From: an uncultured Aquabacterium sp. | Lineage (GTDB): Bacteria > Pseudomonadota > Gammaproteobacteria > Burkholderiales > Burkholderiaceae_C | Direction: 5' to 3' | DNA length: 64,000 nucleotides | NCBI RefSeq assembly: GCF_913773725.1 | Contig: NZ_CAJYGK010000156.1 | Span: 124,001-188,000 of the forward strand | Shown: positions 1-8,041 of the stretch, in pieces | Position numbering within the stretch: the first letter of the stretch is position 1 | How the letters are laid out: the number at the start of each line of letters is the position of its first letter | The notes under the pieces: generated by a model | What the model was told of the DNA's origin: nothing | Seen by the model: only the letters and a program-made list of their open reading frames with translations | Database searches by the model: none | Program-made: the position numbers and the translations under genes

Positions 1-323
1 CGCTGGGTGTGCTCCCAGATCAGGCCGCCGTGGGCCACGCCCGCGTTGTTGATGACGATGTGGGGCGCACCGAAGCACTCCATGCACAGGTCAGCCAGGG
101 CCTGCACGTCCTCGGCGCGCGACACGTCACCGCGCAGGGCCGCCACCTTCACGCCCTTGGCGGTCAGCTCGGTCACGGCCGCATCCAGCGCGTCCTGCTG
201 CACGTCGGTCAGGACCAGGTTCAGGCCCTTCTCGGCGCCCAAGCGCGCCAGTTCCAGCCCGAAGCCGCTGCCGGCGCCCGTGATCACGGCCGTCATGCCA
301 GGGCGAAGGGTCAATGCGCTCAT
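1..323 (-). CDS. SDR family oxidoreductase, N-terminal part
   Basis: Only the first 107 residues lie inside the window; the gene runs off the left edge. The start ATG is at 321-323. The Rossmann glycine motif TGAGSGFG sits at residues 15-22, and an NNAG motif follows near residue 93, both typical of classical short-chain dehydrogenases using NAD(P)(H). The active-site Tyr-Lys pair would be outside the window. It is the last visible gene of a minus-strand series of acyl-CoA/lipid catabolism genes, so a 3-hydroxyacyl or alcohol substrate is plausible but not shown. Substrate unknown. Confidence 0.85.
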   Translation of the reverse strand, partial: MSALTLRPGMTAVITGAGSGFGLELARLGAEKGLNLVLTDVQQDALDAAVTELTAKGVKVAALRGDVSRAEDVQALADLCMECFGAPHIVINNAGVAHGGLIWEHTQ

Positions 324-363
324 GTAGGTCTCCTGCTGAAGCGTTGTTCAATGAAAATCAGGC

Positions 364-1395
364 TCAGATCAGCTTCACCAGCTGCTTGCCAAAATTGCGG
401 CCCTTGAGCAGACCCATGAAGGCTTCCGGCGCGGCGCTCAATCCCTGAGCCACCGACTCGCGGAACTTCATCCTGCCGGTGGCCACCATGCCGCCCAGCT
501 CGGTCATGGCCTCGGGCCACACCTCGGGGTGCTCGCTGACGATGAAACCTTCCACCTTCAACCGGTTGACCAGGATCAGCGCCGGGTTCTGCATGGGTGT
601 GGGCTCACCGTTGTAGCCAGCGATCATGCCGCACACGGCGATGCGGCCGAACGCGTTCATGCGCGCCAGCACGGCGTCCAGCACCATGCCGCCCACGTTC
701 TCGAAGTAGCCGTCGATGCCGTTCGGCGTCGCTTCCTTCAGCGCCTTGTAGAACGACTTCGGGTCGGGGTGGGCCTTGTAGTCCACGCAGGCGTCGAAGC
801 CCAGCTCGTCGACCACATAGCCGCACTTCTCGGCGCCGCCCGCCACGCCCACCACACGGCAACCGCGCGCCTTGGCGAGCTGGCCCACCACGCTGCCCAC
901 CGCCCCGCTGGCGGCGCTCACCACCACGGTCTCGCCGGCCTTGGGCTGGATGATCTTGATGAGACCGTACCAGGCCGTGACGCCCGGCATGCCGACCGAG
1001 CCCAGATAGGCCGACAGCGGAATGTGGGTGGTGTCGACCTTGTTGAGCAGGCCGCGCTGCGTGGCGTCGACCACGCTGTACTCCTGCCAGCCGCCCATGC
1101 CGACCACCTTGTCGCCCACGGCAAACTTGGGGTGCTTGCTGGCCACCACCTCACCCACCGTGCCGCCGATCATCACGGTGTCCAGCGGTTGCGGTTCTGC
1201 GTAGCTCTTGCTGTCGTTCATGCGGCCGCGCATGTACGGGTCGAGCGACAGGTAATGGTGGCGCACCAGCACCTGGCCCTCGGCCAGATCGTCGGCCGAG
1301 GGCACGGGGGCTTCGACCATGCGGAAGTTGTCGGGGGTGACCTCGCCTTGCGGGCGAGAGGCCAGCAGCAGCTGGTGGTTGACGGCCTGGCTCAT
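364..1395 (-). CDS. NADP-dependent oxidoreductase, zinc-independent MDR family
   Basis: A 343-residue medium-chain dehydrogenase/reductase of the leukotriene-B4-dehydrogenase/curcumin-reductase type, which reduces activated C=C bonds of enones with NADPH. It shows the family's early LDPYMRGRM segment, a nucleotide-binding SAASGAVGSVVGQ glycine motif near the middle and no zinc-ligand cysteine pattern. The chosen start MSQAVNHQLLL (ATG 1393-1395) matches where the family begins; the open frame continues upstream without support. It lies 40 bp before the SDR at the window edge and 34 bp after the thioesterase, so probably in one transcript. The real substrate is unknown; a role in removing enoyl intermediates is inference. 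Confidence 0.88.
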   Translation of the reverse strand: MSQAVNHQLLLASRPQGEVTPDNFRMVEAPVPSADDLAEGQVLVRHHYLSLDPYMRGRMNDSKSYAEPQPLDTVMIGGTVGEVVASKHPKFAVGDKVVGMGGWQEYSVVDATQRGLLNKVDTTHIPLSAYLGSVGMPGVTAWYGLIKIIQPKAGETVVVSAASGAVGSVVGQLAKARGCRVVGVAGGAEKCGYVVDELGFDACVDYKAHPDPKSFYKALKEATPNGIDGYFENVGGMVLDAVLARMNAFGRIAVCGMIAGYNGEPTPMQNPALILVNRLKVEGFIVSEHPEVWPEAMTELGGMVATGRMKFRESVAQGLSAAPEAFMGLLKGRNFGKQLVKLI

Positions 1396-1429
1396 GGGAT
1401 GCTCCTTGGGTGGGTTGGCACAGCGGGGT

Positions 1430-1897
1430 TCAGTCGGACCCGTCCCCTTGCAGGGGAACGCGCGACAGGGCCTGCGTGGCACGGCCAGACACCGGCAGCG
1501 CGCGCAGGAACTTGAAAGTGCCCGTGGCATGGGCACAGATCTGCCCCGCCTCGTCGAGCACACGGCCTTCGCAAAAGGCCATCTTGGCCGTGGCATGCAT
1601 CACCGCGCCCACGGCACGCAGCGTGCCCTGCCCGGGTCGCATGAAGCTGGTCTTCATCTCGATGGTGACGATGCCGGGGCCGCCATCGGGGGCGTCCTTG
1701 TTGCGGCTGCGCGCAGCATGCGCCATGGCCACGTCGAGCATCATCATCAACAGCCCGCCGTGGGCCACCTTGAAGGAGTTGGTGTGCACGTCCGCGTCGA
1801 GCGTCAAGCTCAACTCGGCCTCGCCATCGGCAAAGCGCTCCAGGCGCAGTCCCAGGTGCTCGACCAGCGGGATGTGAACGGGAAAGGGAATGGACAT
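1430..1897 (-). CDS. PaaI-type hotdog thioesterase
   Basis: A 155-residue protein with one hotdog fold, the usual length for PaaI/YdiI-like acyl-CoA thioesterases, which hydrolyse acyl-CoA to free acid and CoA in the cytoplasm. The central VAHGGLLMMMLDVAMA segment carries the family's HGG motif and the acidic residue of the hotdog helix. The last 15 residues are poorly conserved in character. The stop of the upstream SDR lies at 1901, three bases before this start at 1897, so the two are probably translationally coupled. It could trim stalled intermediates of the neighbouring beta-oxidation enzymes. Substrate chain length cannot be told from sequence. Confidence 0.87.
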   Translation of the reverse strand: MSIPFPVHIPLVEHLGLRLERFADGEAELSLTLDADVHTNSFKVAHGGLLMMMLDVAMAHAARSRNKDAPDGGPGIVTIEMKTSFMRPGQGTLRAVGAVMHATAKMAFCEGRVLDEAGQICAHATGTFKFLRALPVSGRATQALSRVPLQGDGSD

Positions 1898-1900
1898 GGA

Positions 1901-2701
1901 TCAGGCACCGATGATGGCGCTCACCCCGCCGTCGACCGCGAGGATCTGGCCGGTGATGTGCTTGCCGGCATCCGAGGCCAGCAGCACGGTGGCGCCCTTG
2001 AGGTCTTCGTCGTCGCCGACACGGCGCAGCGGCGCGCCTTCGGCGATCTTGTCTTCACCGACCGCCCCCAGGAAGCCGGCGGTCATCTTGCTCGGGAAGA
2101 AGCCGGGCGCCAGCGCGTTGACGCGGATGCCGTGCCGGCCCCACTCGCCCGCCAGCGCGCGCGTGAAGTTCACCACCGCGCCCTTGCTGCTGTTGTAGGC
2201 AATGGTCTGCATGAAGGCGGGGTTGCCCCCCAGCCCGGCGATGGACGCCACGTTGATGATGCGCCCCTGCTGGCGCGGGATCATGCTGCGCTGGGCCACC
2301 GCCTGCGACAGCAGGAAGTAGCCGCGCACATTGAGGTTCATGACCTTGTCCCAGGCCTCGAGCGGGTGGCTTTCGGCGGGCGCGCCCCAGGTGGCACCGG
2401 CGTTGTTCACGAGGATGTCGATCTGGCCCAGGCGGGCCATGGCCTCGTCGGCCAGGCGGGCGATGTCCTCGGGCTGACCGGCATCGGCCGCCACCCACTG
2501 CGCATCGATGCCCGCCTGCTGGAGCGCGGCCACCGCCTCTTCCAGGTCGGCCGCCTTGCGCGAGCTGATCAGCACGCGGGCGCCGGCCTCGCCCAGCGCA
2601 AACGCCATCTGCAGGCCCAGCCCACGCGAGCCGCCGGTGATCAGGGCGGTTCGCCCGCGAAGGTCAAACAGTTGCTGAACGGTGCGGGGCGTGTGGCTCA
2701 T
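1901..2701 (-). CDS. SDR family oxidoreductase
   Basis: A 266-residue classical short-chain dehydrogenase, full length. The cofactor motif TGGSRGLG is near residue 23, NNAG near residue 100, the catalytic serine in NVASIAG, and the Tyr-x3-Lys pair in YNSSKG. The C-terminal GQILAVDGG is characteristic of FabG/gluconate-5-dehydrogenase-like members. Start ATG at 2699-2701 was preferred; the longer open frame upstream overlaps the next gene. The position between a thioesterase and a Dabb protein in a beta-oxidation block suggests a 3-hydroxyacyl-CoA or secondary alcohol substrate, but that is inference. Confidence 0.88.
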   Translation of the reverse strand: MSHTPRTVQQLFDLRGRTALITGGSRGLGLQMAFALGEAGARVLISSRKAADLEEAVAALQQAGIDAQWVAADAGQPEDIARLADEAMARLGQIDILVNNAGATWGAPAESHPLEAWDKVMNLNVRGYFLLSQAVAQRSMIPRQQGRIINVASIAGLGGNPAFMQTIAYNSSKGAVVNFTRALAGEWGRHGIRVNALAPGFFPSKMTAGFLGAVGEDKIAEGAPLRRVGDDEDLKGATVLLASDAGKHITGQILAVDGGVSAIIGA

Positions 2702-2715
2702 GGGTGTGTGAGGGG

Positions 2716-2997
2716 TCAGACGAAGTAATCGATCACCTGCCGGCCAGAGGCCATCTCGCGGATCTGCGCGACGACGCCCTGGTGATGCGGGTGCGGCTGG
2801 TAGGCGGCCAGGGCTGCCTGGTCGGTGAAGGTGGACACCAGCACCACGTCGGCGTTGGCTTCCAGGCCTTCGGTGCGGATGCCCACGTCGAACTCGTGCA
2901 TGCCGGGCACCAGGTCCTTGCAGCTGTCGAGCAGGGCCTTGACCTTGGGCGCGTCGGCCGGGTTCTTGAGGGTGAACATCACGATGTGGCGAAGCAT
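2716..2997 (-). CDS. Dabb family protein (stress-responsive A/B barrel)
   Basis: A 93-residue single-domain protein. The opening MLRHIVMFTLK, the DAPKVKALLDSCKDL helix and the DVVLVSTFTDQAAL strand are typical of the dimeric alpha/beta-barrel (Dabb) family. Members are small dimers often encoded beside catabolic oxidoreductases; most have no proven reaction. It is 14 bp upstream of the SDR on the same strand and 58 bp downstream of the acyl-CoA dehydrogenase, so it is part of the same gene string. No specific function can be assigned. Confidence 0.8.
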   Translation of the reverse strand: MLRHIVMFTLKNPADAPKVKALLDSCKDLVPGMHEFDVGIRTEGLEANADVVLVSTFTDQAALAAYQPHPHHQGVVAQIREMASGRQVIDYFV

Positions 2998-3055
2998 GGT
3001 CTGTCTTTCTGGAACAGGGAAACAATCGGTGAAACGCCGCCCCCTGCCCCGGGCT

Positions 3056-4930
3056 TCAGAACCAGTCGGCCTCGGCGCGGGCGCAGGTCAGGTCACGGCG
3101 TGCCACCACCCCCAGCCACGCGTCGATCTTGGGCAACTCGTAGGCGTAGAAGTAGTCGGCGGTGGCGAGCTTACCCTTGAGGAAGCCGGTACCGAGCGGG
3201 CCCTTGTCCCATTCCCCTGCGGCCTGCGCCGTCTTGGCGGCCAGCGCCAGCTCCAGCCAGATCCAGGCCATCACGGTGTGGCCGAACGCCTGCAGGTAGG
3301 GCGTGGCGTTGGCCAGGGCCTCTTCCGGCACGCCGGTGGCCCAGGCCGCCTTCGTGGCCGCGCCCACCTTTTGCAGCGCGCCGGCCAGCGCATTCGCATG
3401 CTCCGCCAGCCCGTCGACCTGACCGGCGCGGGTCACGGTGTCGCTGATGCGCGCGGCCAGCACGGCCAGCGCCTTGCCACCGTTCATCACCACCTTGCGG
3501 CCCAGCAGGTCCAGCCCCTGGATGCCGTGCGTGCCTTCGTGGATCATGTTCAGGCGGTTGTCGCGCCAGTACTGCTCGACCGGGAAGTCGCGCGTGTAGC
3601 CGTAGCCGCCCAGGATCTGGATGGCCTGGCTGTTGGCCTCCTGGGCCCACTCGCTCGGCCAGCTCTTGGCTATCGGCGTCAGCAGCTCGAGCAGCAGGCG
3701 GGCGTTGTCTCGCTCATCGGGTGAGCCGGTGTACTCGTCGTCCACCAGCTGCGCGCACAGCAGGCCCAGCGCCAGGCCACCTTCGGCCACGGCCTTCTGC
3801 ATCATCAGCATGCGCTTGACGTCGGTGTGCTGGATGATGGGGATCTGCGGGGCGCTGTGATCCTTGCCACCGGCGCCCATGGCACGGCCCTGCGGGCGCT
3901 GCCTGGCGTACTCCAGCGAGGCCTCGTAGCCGGCATAGCCCAGCATGGTCGCGCCCAGGCCCACGCTGATGCGCGCCTCGTTCATCAGCGTGAACATGCA
4001 CTTCAGGCCCTCGCCTTCCTTGCCGATCAGGTAGCCCACGGCCCCGGCCTGCCCGTTGACCGGGAACTTGCCTTCACCGAAGTTCAGCAGCGTGTTCACC
4101 GTGCCGCGGTAGCCGCACTTGTGGTTGAGGCCGGCCAGCGCCACGTCGTTGCGCTGGCCCGTGATCGTGCCGTCGGCCTTGACCAGCTTGCGGGGCACGA
4201 TGAACAGCGAAATGCCCTTCACGCCCGGAATCAGCTTGCCATCGGGCCCCGGGATCTTGGCCAGCACCAGGTGAACGATGTTCTCGCCCATCTCGTGCTC
4301 GCCGCCCGAGATCCACATCTTGTTGCCCGTCAGGCGGTAGCGCGGGCCCAGCTCATCCTGCTGCCATGCCACGCCGCTGCCATCGCCCTGCACATCGGGC
4401 ACGGCGCGCGTGACGATGTCGGACAGGCTGGAGCCGGCCTGCGGCTCGCTCAGGCACATGGTGCCGAAGGTGCGGCCTTCCAGACCGCCCTTGGCGAACA
4501 CCTCGATCTGCTTGGGCGTGCCGTGCGCCAGGATGGTGTTGGCGTTGCCGCGCGTGAGCATCGGGTAGGCCGCCAGGCCCACGCTGCTCTTGTAGAAGAA
4601 GCTCATCGATGCGATTTCGACCACCGTGGGCAGCTGCATGCCGCCCACCTCGGCGTCCTTGCTGGCGGCCATCAGGCCCGCATCGGCAAAAGCCTGCAGC
4701 GCCACCGGTGTTTCCTTGGGCAGAGTCACCGTGGTGCCGTCGAACTCGGGCTCGTGCACGTCGATCAGGCGGTTGATCGGCGCGAACTGCTCGGTGGCGA
4801 TCTGCTCACTCAGGTCCAGCACGGCCGTGAAGGTCTCGCGGTTGTGCTCGGCGTGGCGTTCGCGGGCGCACAGGCCATCGGCCTTGAGCCAGTCATACAG
4901 CAGGAAGTCGACGGTGGCGCGGTGGGTCAT
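3056..4930 (-). CDS. Acyl-CoA dehydrogenase, long form
   Basis: A 624-residue FAD enzyme of the long acyl-CoA dehydrogenase group (about 600 residues, with an extra C-terminal domain) rather than the 380-residue short form. It would make the trans-2,3 double bond in acyl-CoA, the first step of beta-oxidation. CLSEPQAGSSLSDI is the flavin-contacting acyl-CoA dehydrogenase signature, and IQILGGYGYTRDFPVEQYWRD with the following HEGTHGIQG contains the likely catalytic glutamate. The C-terminal 130 residues are the helical extension. It is followed 91 bp upstream by the FadB-like gene, which would catalyse the next two steps. No thiolase gene is seen in the window. Confidence 0.93.
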   Translation of the reverse strand: MTHRATVDFLLYDWLKADGLCARERHAEHNRETFTAVLDLSEQIATEQFAPINRLIDVHEPEFDGTTVTLPKETPVALQAFADAGLMAASKDAEVGGMQLPTVVEIASMSFFYKSSVGLAAYPMLTRGNANTILAHGTPKQIEVFAKGGLEGRTFGTMCLSEPQAGSSLSDIVTRAVPDVQGDGSGVAWQQDELGPRYRLTGNKMWISGGEHEMGENIVHLVLAKIPGPDGKLIPGVKGISLFIVPRKLVKADGTITGQRNDVALAGLNHKCGYRGTVNTLLNFGEGKFPVNGQAGAVGYLIGKEGEGLKCMFTLMNEARISVGLGATMLGYAGYEASLEYARQRPQGRAMGAGGKDHSAPQIPIIQHTDVKRMLMMQKAVAEGGLALGLLCAQLVDDEYTGSPDERDNARLLLELLTPIAKSWPSEWAQEANSQAIQILGGYGYTRDFPVEQYWRDNRLNMIHEGTHGIQGLDLLGRKVVMNGGKALAVLAARISDTVTRAGQVDGLAEHANALAGALQKVGAATKAAWATGVPEEALANATPYLQAFGHTVMAWIWLELALAAKTAQAAGEWDKGPLGTGFLKGKLATADYFYAYELPKIDAWLGVVARRDLTCARAEADWF

Positions 4931-5021
4931 GCTTTCTCCAGGATGAGCGCAGCCCGTCCGCTGCCTTCAAGCAGCGGATCAGGCCGGGGCACCTTCCAGC
5001 GCCCCGTGGATCACGGAACGA

Positions 5022-7118
5022 TCAGTTGAAGGTCTTGCCTTCGGCGGCCAGTTTCGCCAGCAGCGGCGCCGGAGTCCAGAAAGCCGGGTCGCCGTGCGGG
5101 TTGCCGGCAAAGCCCTTCATCAGCTCGACCACCTTGGGCAGGCCCAGCAGGTCGGCGTACAGCATCGGGCCGCCCCAGGTCAGCGGGAAGCCGTAACCGG
5201 TCAGGTAGACCATGTCGATGTCCGAAGCCTTCGAAGCGATGCCTTCTTCCAGGATGGCGGCCCCCTCGTTGACCAGGGCCAGCACCAGGCGTTGCACGAT
5301 CTCTTCGTCGCTGATGGCGCGCGGCGTCAGGCCCTTGTCGGCACGCACCTTGTCGATGCAGGCCTGCACCTCGGCCGAGGGCACGGGTTCGCGCTTGCCG
5401 GCTTCGTAGTCGTACCAGCCCTTGCCGACCTTCTGGCCGAAGCGGCCGAGTTCGCACACGGCGTCGCCCACCGGGCTGTAGATCACGTCGGGCTGCTCGA
5501 TCTTGCGGCGCTTGCGGATGGCAAATCCGATGTCGTTGCCCGCCAGGTCGCCCACGCGGAACGGGCCCATGGCAAAGCCGAAGGCTTCGGCGGCCTTGTC
5601 GACCTGCTGCACGGTGGCGCCCTCTTCCACCAGGAAGAAGCTCTGGCGCACGTACTGTTCGAACATGCGGTTGCCGATGAAGCCATCGCACACGCCCGAC
5701 ACCACGGCCACCTTCTTGATCTTCTTGGCCACCTGCATCACCGTGGCCATCACGTCCTTGGCGGTGTGCTTGCTGCGCACCACTTCCAGCAGGCGCATCA
5801 CGTTGGCGGGGCTGAAGAAGTGCAGGCCCACGACGTCGGCCGGGCGCTTCGTCACCTCGGCAATCTTGTCCACGTCCAGCGTCGAGGTGTTCGAGGCCAG
5901 GATGGCGCCGGGCTTCATCACGGCATCCAGCTTGGTGAACACCTGCGACTTCACGCCGAAGTCTTCGAACACGGCCTCGATCACCATGTCGGCCTGGGCG
6001 ATGTCGTCGTAGCTCAGCGTGGTGGTCAGCAGGCCCATGCGCTGCTCGTACTTGTCCTGCGCGAGCTTGCCCTTGGCCACCTGGGCTTCGTAGTTCTTGC
6101 GGATGATGCCCACGCCACGGTCGATCGCCTCCTGCTTCATCTCCAGCAGCGTCACCGGGATGCCGGCGTTCAGGAAGCACATCGTGATGCCGCCGCCCAT
6201 CGTGCCGGCACCGATCACGGCCACCTTCTCGATCTTGCGGGCCGGCGTGCTCTCGGGCACATCGGGGATCTTGCTGGCAGCGCGCTCACCGAAGAAGGCG
6301 TGCTGCATGGCCTTGGCCTGCGGGCCGACCATGATCTCCTTGAAGATGTCCAGTTCCTTCTGGATGCCGACGTCGATGTCCGGCGTGTTCGCGGCGATCT
6401 CGATCGCGTCGACGCAGCGCTGCGGCGAGATCAGGCCGCGGCGGGCCTTGGCCATGTCGGCGCGGGCCTTGTTGAACAGCTCGGGGTCGCTCACGGGCGA
6501 CACGGGCAGATGACGCACCAGCGGCATCGGGCGCACGTCGGCCACTTCCTTGGCAAAGGCCACGGCGCCGGCCACGAGGTCGCCCTCGATCAGCTTGGCG
6601 ATCAGTTGCTGGCCGGGCACCTTGGCGAGCTTGTCGCTGGGCACCGAGGCGCCGGTGGTGACCATCTGCAGCGTCTGCTCGACGGGCAGCACGCGCGGCA
6701 GGCGCTGGGTCCCACCACCGCCGGGGATCAGGCCGATGTTCACTTCCGGCAGGGCCACCTGCACGCCAGGCGCCATCACGCGGTAGTGACAGCCCAGGGC
6801 CAGCTCCAGCCCGCCGCCCATGACGACGCCATGGATGGCAGCGACGACGGGCTTGCTGCTCTTCTCGATGGTCTCGATGGTGAGGTGCAGGCCGGGCGCC
6901 GCAAAGGCAGCCGGGGTGTTGAATTCGCGGATGTCTGCGCCACCGCAGAACACCTTGCCCCCACCGGTGATGACGATGGCCTTGACCGAGGCGTCGGCAT
7001 TGGCCTGGTTCACGCCGTCGACGATGCCGGCACGGGTGCTGTGGCCGAGGCCGTTGACGGGGGGGTTGGTCAGCGTGATGACGGCCACGCCGTCGGTGAC
7101 TTGGTAGGAAGCGCTCAT
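5022..7118 (-). CDS. FadB-like enoyl-CoA hydratase/3-hydroxyacyl-CoA dehydrogenase
   Basis: A 698-residue bifunctional beta-oxidation enzyme. Residues 1-190 form a crotonase domain with the two catalytic glutamates expected of FadB/FadJ (Glu105 in GGGLELAL, Glu125 in LPEVNIG). Residues about 295-480 form an NAD-binding 3-hydroxyacyl-CoA dehydrogenase domain with GAGTMGG at 303-309, followed by the catalytic histidine in HFFSPANVM and two C-terminal helical domains. It hydrates enoyl-CoA and oxidises the 3-hydroxyacyl-CoA. It appears to head the catabolic transcript running leftwards, and the 224-bp gap before it carries a strong dyad (7208-7237). Peroxisomal-type bifunctional enzyme is the closest architecture. 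Confidence 0.94.
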   Translation of the reverse strand: MSASYQVTDGVAVITLTNPPVNGLGHSTRAGIVDGVNQANADASVKAIVITGGGKVFCGGADIREFNTPAAFAAPGLHLTIETIEKSSKPVVAAIHGVVMGGGLELALGCHYRVMAPGVQVALPEVNIGLIPGGGGTQRLPRVLPVEQTLQMVTTGASVPSDKLAKVPGQQLIAKLIEGDLVAGAVAFAKEVADVRPMPLVRHLPVSPVSDPELFNKARADMAKARRGLISPQRCVDAIEIAANTPDIDVGIQKELDIFKEIMVGPQAKAMQHAFFGERAASKIPDVPESTPARKIEKVAVIGAGTMGGGITMCFLNAGIPVTLLEMKQEAIDRGVGIIRKNYEAQVAKGKLAQDKYEQRMGLLTTTLSYDDIAQADMVIEAVFEDFGVKSQVFTKLDAVMKPGAILASNTSTLDVDKIAEVTKRPADVVGLHFFSPANVMRLLEVVRSKHTAKDVMATVMQVAKKIKKVAVVSGVCDGFIGNRMFEQYVRQSFFLVEEGATVQQVDKAAEAFGFAMGPFRVGDLAGNDIGFAIRKRRKIEQPDVIYSPVGDAVCELGRFGQKVGKGWYDYEAGKREPVPSAEVQACIDKVRADKGLTPRAISDEEIVQRLVLALVNEGAAILEEGIASKASDIDMVYLTGYGFPLTWGGPMLYADLLGLPKVVELMKGFAGNPHGDPAFWTPAPLLAKLAAEGKTFN

Positions 7119-7207
7119 GTCGGTGTCGGGGCGTTCAATGAAGACACACGGACCCCGACAGTCACCCTGCGCACAGGGATGGCCGGCGGCGCCCGCTCAG
7201 CTGAATT

Positions 7208-7237
7208 CAATTCTGACAAGAAGTCTTGTACGAATTG
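7208..7237. promoter_or_regulatory. 30-bp nested dyad, candidate operator
   Basis: The sequence reads CAATTC-N2-ACAAGA-N2-TCTTGT-N2-GAATTG: two nested six-base inverted repeats sharing one centre, so 24 of 30 positions are symmetric. It lies 90-120 bp upstream of the FadB-like start, in the only sizeable gap of the block. Its AT-rich makeup contrasts with the surroundings. A TetR- or FadR-type acyl-CoA-responsive repressor would be an obvious binder, but no regulator gene adjoins it. Confidence 0.5.
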
Positions 7238-7293
7238 AGGTTGATTCTGACACAGGCTCTGCAAGCCTGCATCTCGGCCTTCCAGCCCCTGGT

Positions 7294-7318
7294 GAAAACA
7301 CCTAGGCGGGAAAACACC
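7294..7318. repeat. Two 9-bp direct repeats GAAAACACC
   Basis: GAAAACACC occurs at 7294-7302 and again at 7310-7318, a 16-bp period, in the gap between livF and the FadB-like gene. Read on the transcribed strand the unit is GGTGTTTTC. The placement just after the livF stop and upstream of the dyad suggests an activator site for the beta-oxidation promoter, but no known regulator consensus was recognised. Confidence 0.4.
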
Positions 7319-7342
7319 CCACACTGTATCCAGTTTGGCGAC

Positions 7343-8038
7343 TCAAACCTCAAGCCACTCCTTGCGCACGTACTGGTCGGCACGCAACTCGTCGGGGGTA
7401 CCGTGGAACACCACCTCGCCATGGCCCATCACATAGCAGCGCTGCGAGATGTCGAGCGCGATGGTCAGCTTCTGCTCCACCAGCAGCACGGCCAGCCCCC
7501 GCTTCTGCAACTCTTTCAGGTACTCGCCCACCAGTTCGACGATCTTCGGCGCCAGCCCTTCGGTCGGCTCGTCGATCATGATGAGGTCGGGGTCCCCCAT
7601 CAGCGTGCGGCACAGCGTCAACATCTGCTGCTCGCCACCCGACATCACGCCCGCTTCGGTGTGCTGGCGCTCCTTCAGGCGCGGGAACATCTGGTACATG
7701 TCGTCCAGGCTCCAGCGGCTCTTCTTGCGGCCCGATTTCTGTCCCAGCAGCAGGTTCTGCTCGACCGTCAGCTTCGGGAACACGTCCCGGCTCTCCGGCA
7801 CATAGCCGAGGCCGTGTCGGGCAATGTCGTACGTCTTGTGACCCAGCAGGTTCTCGCCGTTCCACTCGACCGTGCCATGGCCATCCACCAGGCCCATGAT
7901 GGTCTTGATGGTGGTCGAACGGCCAGAGCCGTTGCGGCCCAGCAGGCTCACGATCTCGCCCGGATTCACTTCCAGATTCACGCCATGGAGGATGTGGCTC
8001 TTGCCATAGAAGGCGTGCAGGTTCTCGATGCGCAACAT
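7343..8038 (-). CDS. livF: Branched-chain amino acid-type ABC transporter ATPase LivF
   Basis: A 231-residue cytoplasmic ATPase of the Liv (HAAT) importer family, normal length. The signature MSGGEQQML and the Walker B LIMIDEPTEGLAP are intact. The Walker A reads GRNGSGRST: the usual lysine is arginine, confirmed in the nucleotide sequence (codon CGT). It is the last gene of livK-H-M-G-F on the minus strand, with three bases between livG stop and this start. In this family the transporter may import branched-chain amino acids, but association with acyl-CoA ligase and beta-oxidation genes suggests another carboxylate. Confidence 0.93.
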   Translation of the reverse strand: MLRIENLHAFYGKSHILHGVNLEVNPGEIVSLLGRNGSGRSTTIKTIMGLVDGHGTVEWNGENLLGHKTYDIARHGLGYVPESRDVFPKLTVEQNLLLGQKSGRKKSRWSLDDMYQMFPRLKERQHTEAGVMSGGEQQMLTLCRTLMGDPDLIMIDEPTEGLAPKIVELVGEYLKELQKRGLAVLLVEQKLTIALDISQRCYVMGHGEVVFHGTPDELRADQYVRKEWLEV

Positions 8039-8041
8039 GCG

